Positions 35,714 through 44,462 of a DNA stretch of 49,386 nt are shown here, piece after piece. The translations under genes and the position numbers were made by a program. A model generated the notes under the pieces. The model saw only the letters and a program-made list of their open reading frames with translations, made no database searches and had not been told where the DNA came from. Source of the DNA: an uncultured Lachnospiraceae bacterium (lineage in GTDB: Bacteria > Bacillota > Clostridia > Lachnospirales > Lachnospiraceae); assembly GCA_946628415.1 (NCBI GenBank), contig CAMOWK010000016.1, positions 1-49,386 of the forward strand, in the 5' to 3' direction. Numbering within the stretch: the stretch's first letter is position 1; the number at the start of each line of letters is the position of its first letter.

Positions 35714-37003
35714 TTATTTCATTTCCTTATATATTTTCTCGGCACTGACAAGTCTTACACAAAGTGTGAATAATTCAGCTGCAATCTTAAGATCATCAAG
35801 CGTCGGATATGTTGGAGCAATTCGGATATTTGAATCCTGCGGATCATTTCCATAAGGCCATGTAGCGCCTGCACCTGTCATAATAACTCCCGCTTTCTTG
35901 GCAGCGTGAACTATATCCTTAGCACAGCCCGGAAGCGCATCGAAACCTATGAAATATCCTCCCTTAGGCTTAGTCCATGTTCCGATTCCTCTTCCTCCAA
36001 GATTTCTTTCAAGTGTCTCAAGAACTATCTCAAACTTAGGTCTGATGATATCAGCATGCTTTCTCATATGCTCGGTCATTCCATGAATATCTTTAAAGAA
36101 TCTTACGTGACGCAACTGATTAACCTTATCATGACCGATAGTCTGATTCTTCATCTGCTTCATAATATCTTCAAGGTTATTTGGTGATGTAGCAAGCGCT
36201 GCTATACCGCTTCCCGGAAATGTAATCTTGGATGTTGAAGCAAACTTATATACAAGGTCAGGATTACCTGCTCTTTTACACTCTGCAAGAATCTCAATGA
36301 GATAATCCTGATCATCGTCATAGAGATGATGAATCCCGTATGCATTATCCCAGAATATTCTGAAATCTCTTGCAGCAGGCTTAAGTCTTGCAAACCTTCT
36401 TACAGTTTCATCTGAATATGAATACCCCTGAGGATTTGAATACTTAGGAACACACCATATTCCTTTTATGCTCTCATCTTCACTGACAAGCCTCTCAACT
36501 ATATCCATATCAGGTCCGTCAGGAGTCATCGGAACAGGAATCATATCTATACCAAAATATTCAGTAATAGCAAAATGTCTGTCATAACCCGGAACCGGGC
36601 AAATGAATTTTACATTCTGAAGCTTGCACCATGGTGTATTGCCAAGAATACCATGAGTCATAGCACGTGATACAGTATCATACATAACATTAAGTGAAGA
36701 ATTGCCATAGATAATGATATTATCCGGATTATTCTCCATCATATCACCTATAAGAACCTTAGCCTCATCTATACCGGTAAGGACACCGTAGTTACGACAA
36801 TCAGTTCCGTCCTCACAGGAAAGATCAGCCTGTGAATTAAGTGCATCCATCATTCCCATTGACAGATCAAGCTGCTCCCTGCACGGTTTACCGCGGCTCA
36901 TATCAAGACTAAGATCAAGTTCCTGGAACTTTTTATATTCAGCCCTGAGTTCTTCAAGTTCTTTTCCAAGTTCTTCTTTTGTCATGTCACTGTATGCTTT
37001 CAT
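35714..37003 (-). CDS. PLP-dependent class I/II aminotransferase (aspartate aminotransferase-like)
   Basis: A 429-residue fold-type I aminotransferase of the Asp_aminotransf (PF12897-like) subgroup, which catalyses aspartate/2-oxoglutarate transamination in the members studied. Visible features are LDMSRGKPCREQLDLS near the N-terminus, YGNSSLNVMYDTVSRAM, FWDNAYGIHHLY, and the PLP-binding Lys in KFASTSKITFPGSG, followed by late Arg blocks (NIRIAPTYP). Start 37003 has AAGGAG 10 bases upstream. It is cytosolic and follows the small membrane-associated gene by 30 bases; no pathway partner is nearby. Confidence 0.9.
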   Translation of the reverse strand: MKAYSDMTKEELGKELEELRAEYKKFQELDLSLDMSRGKPCREQLDLSMGMMDALNSQADLSCEDGTDCRNYGVLTGIDEAKVLIGDMMENNPDNIIIYGNSSLNVMYDTVSRAMTHGILGNTPWCKLQNVKFICPVPGYDRHFAITEYFGIDMIPVPMTPDGPDMDIVERLVSEDESIKGIWCVPKYSNPQGYSYSDETVRRFARLKPAARDFRIFWDNAYGIHHLYDDDQDYLIEILAECKRAGNPDLVYKFASTSKITFPGSGIAALATSPNNLEDIMKQMKNQTIGHDKVNQLRHVRFFKDIHGMTEHMRKHADIIRPKFEIVLETLERNLGGRGIGTWTKPKGGYFIGFDALPGCAKDIVHAAKKAGVIMTGAGATWPYGNDPQDSNIRIAPTYPTLDDLKIAAELFTLCVRLVSAEKIYKEMK

Positions 37004-37033
37004 TTTACGTCAACTCCTTTATTAAATGTCGGG

Positions 37034-37573
37034 TTATTTCTTAAAAACTTCTTTTAATCTGCTACTAACAACTTCTTCAACTTTATTTTTAATGAATTCT
37101 TCTATTATTTCTTTCTTTACTTTTTCTTTAATTTCAGCGGCCTTATCTTTTCCGTTTTCTCTTACCACATAAACTCTTTCTTTTACAATACCTGCCCTGT
37201 CCTTCACTTTTCCCAAGGCATCCAGAATATCCTGCTTATCTATGGATGATACATAACTCTTTCCGTCATCTATCATCTTTTTTCCTGTATTTGTAAATGA
37301 AAATACACCGACAGCTGAGATAAATGTACCGCAAACTATACGTCTTATTCCGCTGAATAAGCTTTTTCTTCTTCTTTTTTCGAGTTTCTCAATTTCTTCC
37401 GCAAAATCATCCGAGCCAAGTTTAATCTCTTCATCCCTAAGCGCTTTCATTTTCACGGACTTTATAATACTGCAGATTCCTCCGATGCAAACCCCGATAC
37501 CTGCGCCTATAACAGCACCTTTTACAACATCTTCAACATCAAATTCTACAGTAAATTTACACATCTTTCCCAT
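37034..37573 (-). CDS. Small membrane-associated protein of unknown function
   Basis: A 179-residue protein. A Gly-rich hydrophobic segment (about 18-38, KGAVIGAGIGVCIGGICSII) resembles the YtxH N-terminus; a second weaker hydrophobic segment lies at about 74-92. The rest is Lys/Glu-rich and probably helical (VKDRAGIVKERV, EIKEKVKKEIIEEF). GGAGG lies 8 bases before the ATG. It begins 14 bases after the EAL gene stop codon and is probably co-transcribed with it. YtxH-like general-stress proteins are the nearest pattern I know, but I do not claim membership. Confidence 0.7.
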   Translation of the reverse strand: MGKMCKFTVEFDVEDVVKGAVIGAGIGVCIGGICSIIKSVKMKALRDEEIKLGSDDFAEEIEKLEKRRRKSLFSGIRRIVCGTFISAVGVFSFTNTGKKMIDDGKSYVSSIDKQDILDALGKVKDRAGIVKERVYVVRENGKDKAAEIKEKVKKEIIEEFIKNKVEEVVSSRLKEVFKK

Positions 37574-37587
37574 ACTTACTTCCTCCC

Positions 37588-39501
37588 TTATGCTGATTTA
37601 TCAATATAATTCCTGAGTTTCTCTATAGGAATAGGTTTTGAATATTTATAGCCCTGAAGATATTTTGCCGACATATGAAGACATTTTTCTTCATCATCCT
37701 CATCTTCTACACCTTCATAAAGAACAGAGTACAGCATCTCGCTGAACATCCTTGCCATATGTGATACCATCATTTCTGATTTATCATTCATCTTGCTTGC
37801 AATTACAAGCGAACGATCAAACTTAATGATATCAAACGGCAGTTCCATAATTCTTTCAAGATTGGAATAACCTGTCCCAAAATCATCCAGATAGAACTTT
37901 ATGCCGCTTTCTCTAAGTATATCAATCTTTTCTTTTACAAGATTGAAGTCGTCCTCATTCTGGCTTTCGGTAATCTCAATCGCAATCTTGTCAAAAGGAA
38001 TACCCGAATTTTTAATTACATGATTTATGTCATTACAGAAATCGTCATCTCTCATTTCTATAATAGAAATATTAACTGATATTCTGCTTATCTTATAGCC
38101 TTCATCAAGAAGTGATTTTATACTGAGACAGGTCTTATTAAGTATGATAAGACTAAGCGTATGAATGAATTCATGTTCCTCTGCTATAGGTATGAATTCA
38201 TTTGGAAAAACCATACCGATATCCGGTAGTCTGAGTCTCATAAGCGCTTCAGCAGTATCATATGTCCCCCTCTGTATATTAAATACAGGCTGACAGTAAA
38301 CCAGAACTCTCTCATCATTCAGATTTTTCTTTTTGCAGATATCTTCTATCTGACTGATTATCATTTTATTACGTTTAAATGAATCTATATCCGTACCTTC
38401 AAAATAATGAATATCATTCATCGGCATGGAGCTTTCAACAAATTTTACCAGACTTACATAGTCTTTTTGTTCACTCACTTCGGAAATCGACTTAAGTATT
38501 ACAATCTTAAAATCATACCTGTATTTCTGATAAAGATCCTGAAAGCTGTTCAGCATAAGATTGATGATATGATCATAATTAGGATTCTTCTCTATACCGG
38601 CTACAAGGAACATATGTCCGTTTGTAACCTGGAAATGCTTCGCGCCTTTATAGTAATCGCTTGCAAAACGCCTGACTAACTCATTAATTTCTTCAGGATA
38701 TGATTTACCCTCACCCTCAAAGTCATTCAAAAGAAGACTCATAAGAATAAAATTCTTTTGATTTTTATGGTAATAGGAAATAAGATCTTCAAACGCTCTT
38801 GTATCAAGAGCACCACTTTCGAGATCATACGGATTGGAGTGTATCATGTACATTATGGCATATAGTGGAAAGACATAGGTTATCGTGGTAAAAGATGTCT
38901 GTCCGGAATGTCCCTGAAGAGCAAGTATGATGATGGAAAGTGCACATACAAATCCTATACTCTGTATCACCTGCTTATATATCTTATCTTTATGCCCAAG
39001 AAGTAACTGGAATATCTGAACTACGAAAAGGATATATCCGATAATAAAAATATTGACTCCGGTATGAGGCTCCCCTGCTTTATCTATATAAAAACCATAT
39101 TTAAATATAGAACCAAATGCATCTACTAAAAGTATAAGAACATACAGCACACCGTATGAGACTAAAATCCTTTTATACCTCACATCGGTAAGTTGGAGTA
39201 TAGTTATTGCATAGTAAAGGAAAACATACAGAAAACCAAATAATGCCGCATGATAAATAACTCTAAGCACATAAATAGTATTATGAGACATAACTCCCGG
39301 AGTCATCATGCCGAAATGGTATAAAAAGCCTGTATAACTGGCAACAACAACAGTACCAAGCCCCAGCTTAAATATACTGAAGAGCTTAGTCTTTTTAATA
39401 TATGAAGTTGAAAGCAGTATTATAAAAACCAGACAGGAGGCTATTGATATAATATCTCCCACCGGCGTATACTGACTGTAATCAACACTCAAGTTTCCCA
39501 T
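37588..39501 (-). CDS. Membrane-bound EAL-domain c-di-GMP phosphodiesterase
   Basis: A 637-residue protein. About eight hydrophobic segments fill the first 215 residues, a 7TM-like sensor. A middle region (about 225-340) has the size of a GGDEF domain but no recognisable active motif. The EAL domain (about 380-635) retains the catalytic set: TAEALMR (near 415), SVNIS, IEITES, LDDFGTGYSN, IKFDRS, YEGVE and LQGYKYSKP. It should hydrolyse c-di-GMP in response to an unknown signal. ATG 39501 has AAGGTG 5 bases upstream; a GTG at 39507 is less well placed. A promoter is predicted at 39566-39594. Confidence 0.9.
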   Translation of the reverse strand: MGNLSVDYSQYTPVGDIISIASCLVFIILLSTSYIKKTKLFSIFKLGLGTVVVASYTGFLYHFGMMTPGVMSHNTIYVLRVIYHAALFGFLYVFLYYAITILQLTDVRYKRILVSYGVLYVLILLVDAFGSIFKYGFYIDKAGEPHTGVNIFIIGYILFVVQIFQLLLGHKDKIYKQVIQSIGFVCALSIIILALQGHSGQTSFTTITYVFPLYAIMYMIHSNPYDLESGALDTRAFEDLISYYHKNQKNFILMSLLLNDFEGEGKSYPEEINELVRRFASDYYKGAKHFQVTNGHMFLVAGIEKNPNYDHIINLMLNSFQDLYQKYRYDFKIVILKSISEVSEQKDYVSLVKFVESSMPMNDIHYFEGTDIDSFKRNKMIISQIEDICKKKNLNDERVLVYCQPVFNIQRGTYDTAEALMRLRLPDIGMVFPNEFIPIAEEHEFIHTLSLIILNKTCLSIKSLLDEGYKISRISVNISIIEMRDDDFCNDINHVIKNSGIPFDKIAIEITESQNEDDFNLVKEKIDILRESGIKFYLDDFGTGYSNLERIMELPFDIIKFDRSLVIASKMNDKSEMMVSHMARMFSEMLYSVLYEGVEDEDDEEKCLHMSAKYLQGYKYSKPIPIEKLRNYIDKSA

Positions 39502-39565
39502 TAACACACCTTATCAAATAAAAAAACAGGTTATAAATCAAGTGTTTTTGTCACACTTTCACAAT

Positions 39566-39594
39566 ATTCTACCATGCTTAAAGTGTTAAAGCAA
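39566..39594 (-). promoter_or_regulatory. Promoter of the EAL-domain gene
   Basis: On the minus strand -35 TTGCTT (39589-39594), a 17-base spacer and -10 TAGAAT (39566-39571). It lies just beyond the second tuf terminator and about 60 bases before the start codon, so it opens the accessory directon. Confidence 0.6.
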
Positions 39595-39603
39595 CGAAAA
39601 ATA

Positions 39604-39640
39604 GTGGCTTTTTGACAAAATTATAATTTCACAAAGCCAC
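39604..39640 (-). terminator. Second hairpin downstream of tuf
   Basis: GTGGCTTT and AAAGCCAC are exact inverted copies with an AT-rich palindromic loop. TATTTTT follows on the minus strand. It lies behind the stronger terminator at 39667-39701 and may act as a backup. Confidence 0.5.
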
Positions 39641-39666
39641 CATGCAGGATTATTCCGATCAGTCAG

Positions 39667-39701
39667 AAAAACGGCGCAGTCACAATTAAATGACTGCGCC
39701 G
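39667..39701 (-). terminator. Rho-independent terminator of tuf
   Basis: A perfect 11-bp GC-rich stem (CGGCGCAGTCA / TGACTGCGCCG) closes an 8-base loop, followed by TTTTT on the minus strand. It is 72 bases beyond the tuf stop codon and marks the end of the str operon. Confidence 0.9.
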
Positions 39702-39772
39702 ATTAATCTCTTATACGAAACTGCCTTAATGCAGATTCTTATAAATACATATATCTGATATTACTATCTGAA

Positions 39773-40960
39773 TTACTCAATGATAGAAACAACAGAACCT
39801 GAACCAACTGTTCTACCACCCTCACGGATAGCGAAACGAAGTCCCTGCTCCATAGCTACCGGATGAATAAGCTCGATAGTCATCTCTACGTTATCACCAG
39901 GCATGCACATCTCTGTACCTGCAGGAAGGTTACAAACACCTGTAACGTCTGTTGTTCTGAAGTAGAACTGTGGACGATAGTTATTGAAGAAAGGTGTATG
40001 ACGTCCACCTTCATCCTTAGTAAGAACGTAAACCTGAGCTGTAAACTTCTTATGGCATGTTACTGTACCCGGCTTAGCAAGAACCTGTCCTTTTTCAACT
40101 TCATCACGGTTGATACCACGAAGAAGTGCACCGATGTTATCACCTGCACGAGCTTCATCAAGCATCTTTCTGAACATCTCGATACCAGTAACAACTGTCT
40201 TCTTAACCTCTTCCTTGATACCAAGGATTTCAAGTTCCTCATTAAGGTGAAGTGTACCACGCTCTACTCTACCTGTAGCAACTGTACCACGACCTGTGAT
40301 TGTGAATACGTCCTCAACAGGCATAAGGAATGGCTTATCTGTATCTCTTTCAGGAGTTGGGATATACTCATCAACTGTCTTCATGAGTTCCATGATCTTG
40401 TCGCCCCACTCGCTGTTTGGATCTTCAAGAGCCTTAAGAGCTGAACCCTGGATGATTGGGCATCCTTCGAATCCGTACTCTTCAAGAGCTTCTGAAACTT
40501 CCATCTCAACGAGCTCGATAAGCTCTGGATCATCAACCATATCACACTTGTTAAGGAATACGATGATGTAAGGAACGTTAACCTGACGAGCAAGAAGGAT
40601 ATGCTCCTTTGTCTGAGCCATAACACCGTCTGTTGCAGCAACAACGAGGATAGCACCATCCATCTGAGCAGCACCAGTGATCATGTTCTTTACATAATCA
40701 GCATGGCCTGGGCAGTCAACGTGTGCATAGTGTCTGTTTTCTGTCTCATACTCAACGTGAGCTGTTGAAATTGTGATACCTCTTTCTCTCTCTTCTGGAG
40801 CCTTATCGATATTAGCGAAATCAACAGCAGCGTTTCCTGCTACTCTAGCTGCAAGAACTGATGTAATAGCAGCTGTAAGAGTTGTTTTACCATGGTCAAC
40901 GTGTCCGATTGTACCAATGTTACAATGTGGCTTTGTTCTTTCGAATTTTGCTTTTGCCAT
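39773..40960 (-). CDS. tuf: Elongation factor Tu
   Basis: The GTPase that delivers aminoacyl-tRNA to the ribosomal A site. At 395 residues it is standard length. Motifs are GHVDHGKT (G1, 19-26), DCPGHADY (G3), NKCDMVDD (G4) and a C-terminal [14 protein letters not shown] block. ATG 40960 follows AAGGAGG. A separate consensus promoter and a leader hairpin lie between fusA and this gene, so tuf can be made in excess of the rest of the operon, as is usual. Confidence 0.99.
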   Translation of the reverse strand: MAKAKFERTKPHCNIGTIGHVDHGKTTLTAAITSVLAARVAGNAAVDFANIDKAPEERERGITISTAHVEYETENRHYAHVDCPGHADYVKNMITGAAQMDGAILVVAATDGVMAQTKEHILLARQVNVPYIIVFLNKCDMVDDPELIELVEMEVSEALEEYGFEGCPIIQGSALKALEDPNSEWGDKIMELMKTVDEYIPTPERDTDKPFLMPVEDVFTITGRGTVATGRVERGTLHLNEELEILGIKEEVKKTVVTGIEMFRKMLDEARAGDNIGALLRGINRDEVEKGQVLAKPGTVTCHKKFTAQVYVLTKDEGGRHTPFFNNYRPQFYFRTTDVTGVCNLPAGTEMCMPGDNVEMTIELIHPVAMEQGLRFAIREGGRTVGSGSVVSIIE

Positions 40961-40982
40961 TTTAATTATCCTCCTTAAAATG

Positions 40983-41000
40983 TACCCGTAACCCCGGGTA
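40983..41000 (-). promoter_or_regulatory. Short leader hairpin before tuf
   Basis: TACCCG and CGGGTA pair around a 6-base loop in the tuf leader, just upstream of the ribosome-binding site. It has no T-run, so it may affect mRNA stability or initiation rather than termination. Confidence 0.45.
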
Positions 41001-41020
41001 TGAAATTAACACTGTTTGTA

Positions 41021-41049
41021 ATTATATTAAATAATCGCTCTTATTTCAA
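41021..41049 (-). promoter_or_regulatory. Promoter of tuf
   Basis: On the minus strand -35 TTGAAA (41044-41049), a 17-base spacer and consensus -10 TATAAT (41021-41026), lying 27 bases beyond the fusA stop codon. The leader is about 54 bases. Confidence 0.75.
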
Positions 41050-41075
41050 GATACTTTTAATATAAAATGTATAGA

Positions 41076-43217
41076 TTAGTTCTTATCTGAAAGCACCTTG
41101 TCCTGAACATTCTTAGGGCACTGCTCATATCTCTCAAAGAACATTGAGTAGTTACCACGTCCCTGTGTTCTTGAACGAAGGTCTGTTGAGTATCCGAACA
41201 TCTCTGAAAGCGGTACATAAGCCTTAACAAGCTTACCGTTACCAACATCTTCCATACCTTCAACACGTCCACGACGGCTGTTAAGGTCACCGATAACATC
41301 ACCCATGTAATCAGCAGGCATTGTTACTTCAACCTTCATTATAGGCTCAAGAAGTACCGGACTACCCTTCTGCATAGCTTCCTTAAATGCCATTGAACCG
41401 GCAATATGGAATGCCATTTCTGATGAGTCTACTTCATGGTATGAACCATCATAAACAGTAGCGGAAACACCAAGTACAGGGAAACCACCGAGAATACCTG
41501 CCTGAGCAGCCTCTTCGATACCTTCTCCAATTGCAGGGATATATTCCTTAGGAATGTTACCACCAACAACAGTTGACTCAAACTTAAATGTCTCTTCACC
41601 GTTTGGATCCATAGGCTCAAATTTAACTTTACAGTGACCGTACTGTCCACGACCACCGGACTGCTTAGCATACTTACTGTCAACATCAACAGCCTTTGTA
41701 AATGTCTCTTTGTAAGCAACCTGAGGAGCACCAACGTTTGCTTCTACCTTAAATTCACGGAGAAGTCTGTCAACGATGATCTCAAGGTGTAATTCACCCA
41801 TTCCGGCGATAATAGTCTGACCTGTCTCTGTATCTGTATGTGTCTTAAATGTAGGATCTTCTTCAGCAAGCTTTGAAAGTGCTGTAGCAAGTTTATCCTG
41901 ACCGTCCTTTGTCTTAGGCTCGATAGCGAGCTCGATAACAGGATCAGGGAATTCCATAGATTCAAGTATAACAGGATGCTGCTCATCACAGATTGTATCA
42001 CCTGTTGTAGTATTCTTAAGACCAACTACAGCAGCGATATCACCTGCATATACTCTCTCTATATCCTTACGGTCATTAGCGTGCATCTGAACTATACGTC
42101 CAACACGCTCCTTATAATCCTTAGTTGCATTAAGAACATAAGAACCCTTTTTAAGAGTTCCTGAATAAACTCTGATGAATGCAAGCTTTCCTACGAAAGG
42201 ATCTGCAACAATCTTAAATGCAAGAGCTGAGAATGGCTCCTCATCTGATGACTTCTTTGTGATCTCGTTACCATCCATATCAACGCCCTTGATATCAGGG
42301 ATATCTGTAGGTGCAGGCATGAATTCGATAACTGCATCGATAAGCTTCTGAATACCCTTGTTCTGATGTGCAGAACCACAGCATACAGGAACTACTCTCT
42401 GCTTCTCACCGGCAGCATCTGTAATGTGAGCACATGTACCCTTACGAAGTGCTGCTTTAAGCTGATCAATGCTTGGCTCTTCACCTTCAAGGTAAAGCAT
42501 CATAAGTTCATCATCAAGCTCACAACAAGCTTCTACGAGTTCTGTATGATACTCTTCTGCCTGTTCCTTCATGTCATCAGGAATATCAGTAACGCTGATA
42601 TCCTCGCCCTTTGAATCATTGTAGATGTAAGCTTTCATCTCAAAGAGATCGATGATTCCCTGGAAATAGTCCTCTTTACCAATAGGAATATTGATAACGA
42701 TAGGTCTCTTACCAAGTCTTGTCTTGATCTCTTCAACTGTATTATAAAAGTTTGCACCAAGTATATCCATCTTATTGACGAATGCCATTCTTGGTACGTG
42801 ATATGTATCTGCCTGACGCCATACATTTTCTGACTGTGGCTCAACACCACCCTTAGCATCGAATACACCTACAGCACCATCAAGGACACGGAGTGAACGC
42901 TCAACTTCAACAGTGAAGTCTACGTGACCCGGTGTGTCGATAATATTTATACGGTGCTCAAGAGCACCCGGCTTAGGTTTAGTCTGTTCCTGCACAGTCC
43001 AATGGCATGTTGTGGCAGCAGATGTAATAGTGATACCTCTTTCCTGCTCCTGTTCCATCCAGTCCATGGTAGCAGTACCTTCATAGGTTTCACCAATCTT
43101 ATGGTTTACACCTGTATAATAAAGAATTCTTTCCGTGAGAGTTGTCTTACCGGCATCTATATGAGCCATAATACCGATATTACGGGTTCTCTCAAGTGGA
43201 TATTCTCTTCCATCCAA
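41076..43217 (-). CDS. fusA: Elongation factor G
   Basis: The translocation GTPase of protein synthesis, 713 residues. The G1 motif AHIDAGKT is at 18-25, G3 DTPGHVDF and G4 NKMDILGA follow, and the later domains end in [17 protein letters not shown]. The start codon is TTG at 43217-43215, with AAGGAGG 8 bases upstream; it gives [15 protein letters not shown], the conserved clostridial start. The nearby ATG at 43213 is out of frame. The gene sits 27 bases after rpsG. A TTG start in so highly expressed a gene is notable. Confidence 0.98.
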   Translation of the reverse strand: MDGREYPLERTRNIGIMAHIDAGKTTLTERILYYTGVNHKIGETYEGTATMDWMEQEQERGITITSAATTCHWTVQEQTKPKPGALEHRINIIDTPGHVDFTVEVERSLRVLDGAVGVFDAKGGVEPQSENVWRQADTYHVPRMAFVNKMDILGANFYNTVEEIKTRLGKRPIVINIPIGKEDYFQGIIDLFEMKAYIYNDSKGEDISVTDIPDDMKEQAEEYHTELVEACCELDDELMMLYLEGEEPSIDQLKAALRKGTCAHITDAAGEKQRVVPVCCGSAHQNKGIQKLIDAVIEFMPAPTDIPDIKGVDMDGNEITKKSSDEEPFSALAFKIVADPFVGKLAFIRVYSGTLKKGSYVLNATKDYKERVGRIVQMHANDRKDIERVYAGDIAAVVGLKNTTTGDTICDEQHPVILESMEFPDPVIELAIEPKTKDGQDKLATALSKLAEEDPTFKTHTDTETGQTIIAGMGELHLEIIVDRLLREFKVEANVGAPQVAYKETFTKAVDVDSKYAKQSGGRGQYGHCKVKFEPMDPNGEETFKFESTVVGGNIPKEYIPAIGEGIEEAAQAGILGGFPVLGVSATVYDGSYHEVDSSEMAFHIAGSMAFKEAMQKGSPVLLEPIMKVEVTMPADYMGDVIGDLNSRRGRVEGMEDVGNGKLVKAYVPLSEMFGYSTDLRSRTQGRGNYSMFFERYEQCPKNVQDKVLSDKN

Positions 43218-43244
43218 GGTTTTTTCCTCCTTATATTAATGATA

Positions 43245-43715
43245 CTAGAATCTGTAATGAGCAAATGCCTTGTTTGCTTCTGCCATTCTGTGCATTTCTT
43301 CTTTACGCTTTACAGATGCGCCTGTGTTGTTTGATGCATCTATAAGCTCCTGTGCAAGTCTCTCTTCCATTGTCTTCTCAGTTCTCTGACGTGAGAAGTT
43401 GGTTAACCAGCGAAGACCAAGTGTCTGCCTTCTATCAGGTCTTACTTCAATAGGTACCTGATATGTTGCACCACCGATACGTCTTGCCTTAACTTCGAGC
43501 TGAGGCATAACATTGTTCATAGCAGCCTCAAAAACCTCGATAGGATCCTTGCCTGTCTGCTCCTTAATACGGTCAAATGCGCCGTAAACAATCTTCTGAG
43601 CAACACCCTTCTTACCATCAAGCATGATGTTGTTGATAAGACGTGTCACTACCTTATTGTTGTATATAGGATCAGCCAGTACATCTCTTCTAACGATATG
43701 TCCCTTACGTGGCAC
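43245..43715 (-). CDS. rpsG: 30S ribosomal protein S7
   Basis: Primary 16S rRNA-binding protein that nucleates the 30S head; 156 residues as usual. Family blocks include [42 protein letters not shown] and RQTLGLRWL. The start codon is GTG at 43715-43713, with AAGGAGGG about 7 bases upstream. It follows rpsL after an unusually long structured spacer (43716-43883). In enteric bacteria S7 represses its own operon by binding this spacer; whether that holds here is unknown. Confidence 0.98.
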   Translation of the reverse strand: MPRKGHIVRRDVLADPIYNNKVVTRLINNIMLDGKKGVAQKIVYGAFDRIKEQTGKDPIEVFEAAMNNVMPQLEVKARRIGGATYQVPIEVRPDRRQTLGLRWLTNFSRQRTEKTMEERLAQELIDASNNTGASVKRKEEMHRMAEANKAFAHYRF

Positions 43716-43754
43716 GGTTCTTCCCTCCTTAATAATAATTAATTCTTAGGTACT

Positions 43755-43811
43755 CACGTATATGTCATTATCATATGGGTAAAACTCATGATGAAATGTA
43801 TCATATATGTG
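43755..43811 (-). promoter_or_regulatory. Long imperfect stem in the rpsL-rpsG spacer
   Basis: On the minus strand CACATATATG (43802-43811) pairs with CATATACGTG (43755-43764) at 9 of 10 positions, and TCATCAT / ATGATAATGA can extend the stem inward with a bulge. It fills much of the 168-base gap between rpsL and rpsG, which is otherwise without an open gene. It could be an S7-binding or other leader structure. I cannot fold it here. Confidence 0.4.
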
Positions 43812-43883
43812 CACGTGCTGTATCAAAGGTAAAAGTTTGTGAAAACATCACCCTAACCAGCACCTTTTAAAAATCAAAGTGGC

Positions 43884-44303
43884 TTATTTGGCATCCTTTG
43901 GACGCTTAGCACCATACTTTGAACGAGCCTGACGTCTCTTAGCAACTCCTGCTGTATCAAGAGTACCTCTGATTATATGGTATCTTGTACCAGGGAGATC
44001 CTTTACTCTTCCACCACGGATAAGTACAACGCTGTGCTCCTGAAGATTATGACCTTCACCAGGAATGTAGCTTGTTACTTCAATACCGTTAGAAAGACGA
44101 ACTCTGGCGATCTTTCTAAGAGCTGAGTTAGGCTTTTTAGGAGTAGCTGTCTTAACAGCAGTACAAACTCCTCTCTTCTGTGGAGAGCTTGTGTTGGTAG
44201 GCTTCTTCTTAAGTGAGTTAAAGCTTCTCTGAAGAGCAGGTGCAGTAGACTTCTTAACAGCTGTCTGTCTTCCCTTTCTAACTAACTGGTTAAATGTAGG
44301 CAT
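43884..44303 (-). CDS. rpsL: 30S ribosomal protein S12
   Basis: Decoding-centre protein of the small subunit, 139 residues; longer than the 124-residue enteric form because of an insert in the N-terminal region around [12 protein letters not shown], common in Clostridia. Conserved loops are [13 protein letters not shown] and [14 protein letters not shown]; the two Lys residues whose changes give streptomycin resistance are both present. The ATG is preceded by AAGGAGGTG. A consensus promoter is at 44414-44442. Confidence 0.98.
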   Translation of the reverse strand: MPTFNQLVRKGRQTAVKKSTAPALQRSFNSLKKKPTNTSSPQKRGVCTAVKTATPKKPNSALRKIARVRLSNGIEVTSYIPGEGHNLQEHSVVLIRGGRVKDLPGTRYHIIRGTLDTAGVAKRRQARSKYGAKRPKDAK

Positions 44304-44385
44304 GTTTTCACCTCCTTACTTATATACTATACGAATCGCATTCCCTTTTCAGCGCTTATACATTTTCAAAAATAAGCACAGAGAA

Positions 44386-44410
44386 AGGGCATGCGTTTTG
44401 CGCATGCCCT
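44386..44410 (-). terminator. Hairpin between rpoC and rpsL, overlapping the predicted rpsL start site
   Basis: AGGGCATGCG (44386-44395) and CGCATGCCCT (44401-44410) form a perfect 10-bp stem with a 5-base loop. On the minus strand TTTCTCTGTGCTTATTTTTG follows, only partly T-rich. It begins 4 bases after the -10 box of the rpsL promoter. It may end rpoBC transcripts or form the 5' end of rpsL mRNA. Confidence 0.55.
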
Positions 44411-44413
44411 AGT

Positions 44414-44442
44414 ATTATATGTTTTAAATTTTTCAGTGTCAA
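44414..44442 (-). promoter_or_regulatory. Consensus promoter of the rpsL-rpsG-fusA unit
   Basis: On the minus strand a perfect -35 TTGACA (44437-44442), a 17-base spacer and a perfect -10 TATAAT (44414-44419), beginning 21 bases beyond the rpoC stop codon. A closer, weaker TATAGT near 44329-44334 just before the rpsL ribosome-binding site lacks a good -35. Confidence 0.8.
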
Positions 44443-44462
44443 GCACTTTTTACTCTGCATTC

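Noticed and set aside
39863..40444. 193-residue open frame on the plus strand opposite tuf
   Set aside because: It is antisense to the conserved tuf coding sequence, Cys/Thr-rich without any family pattern, and lacks a ribosome-binding site; it is a by-product of tuf codon use.
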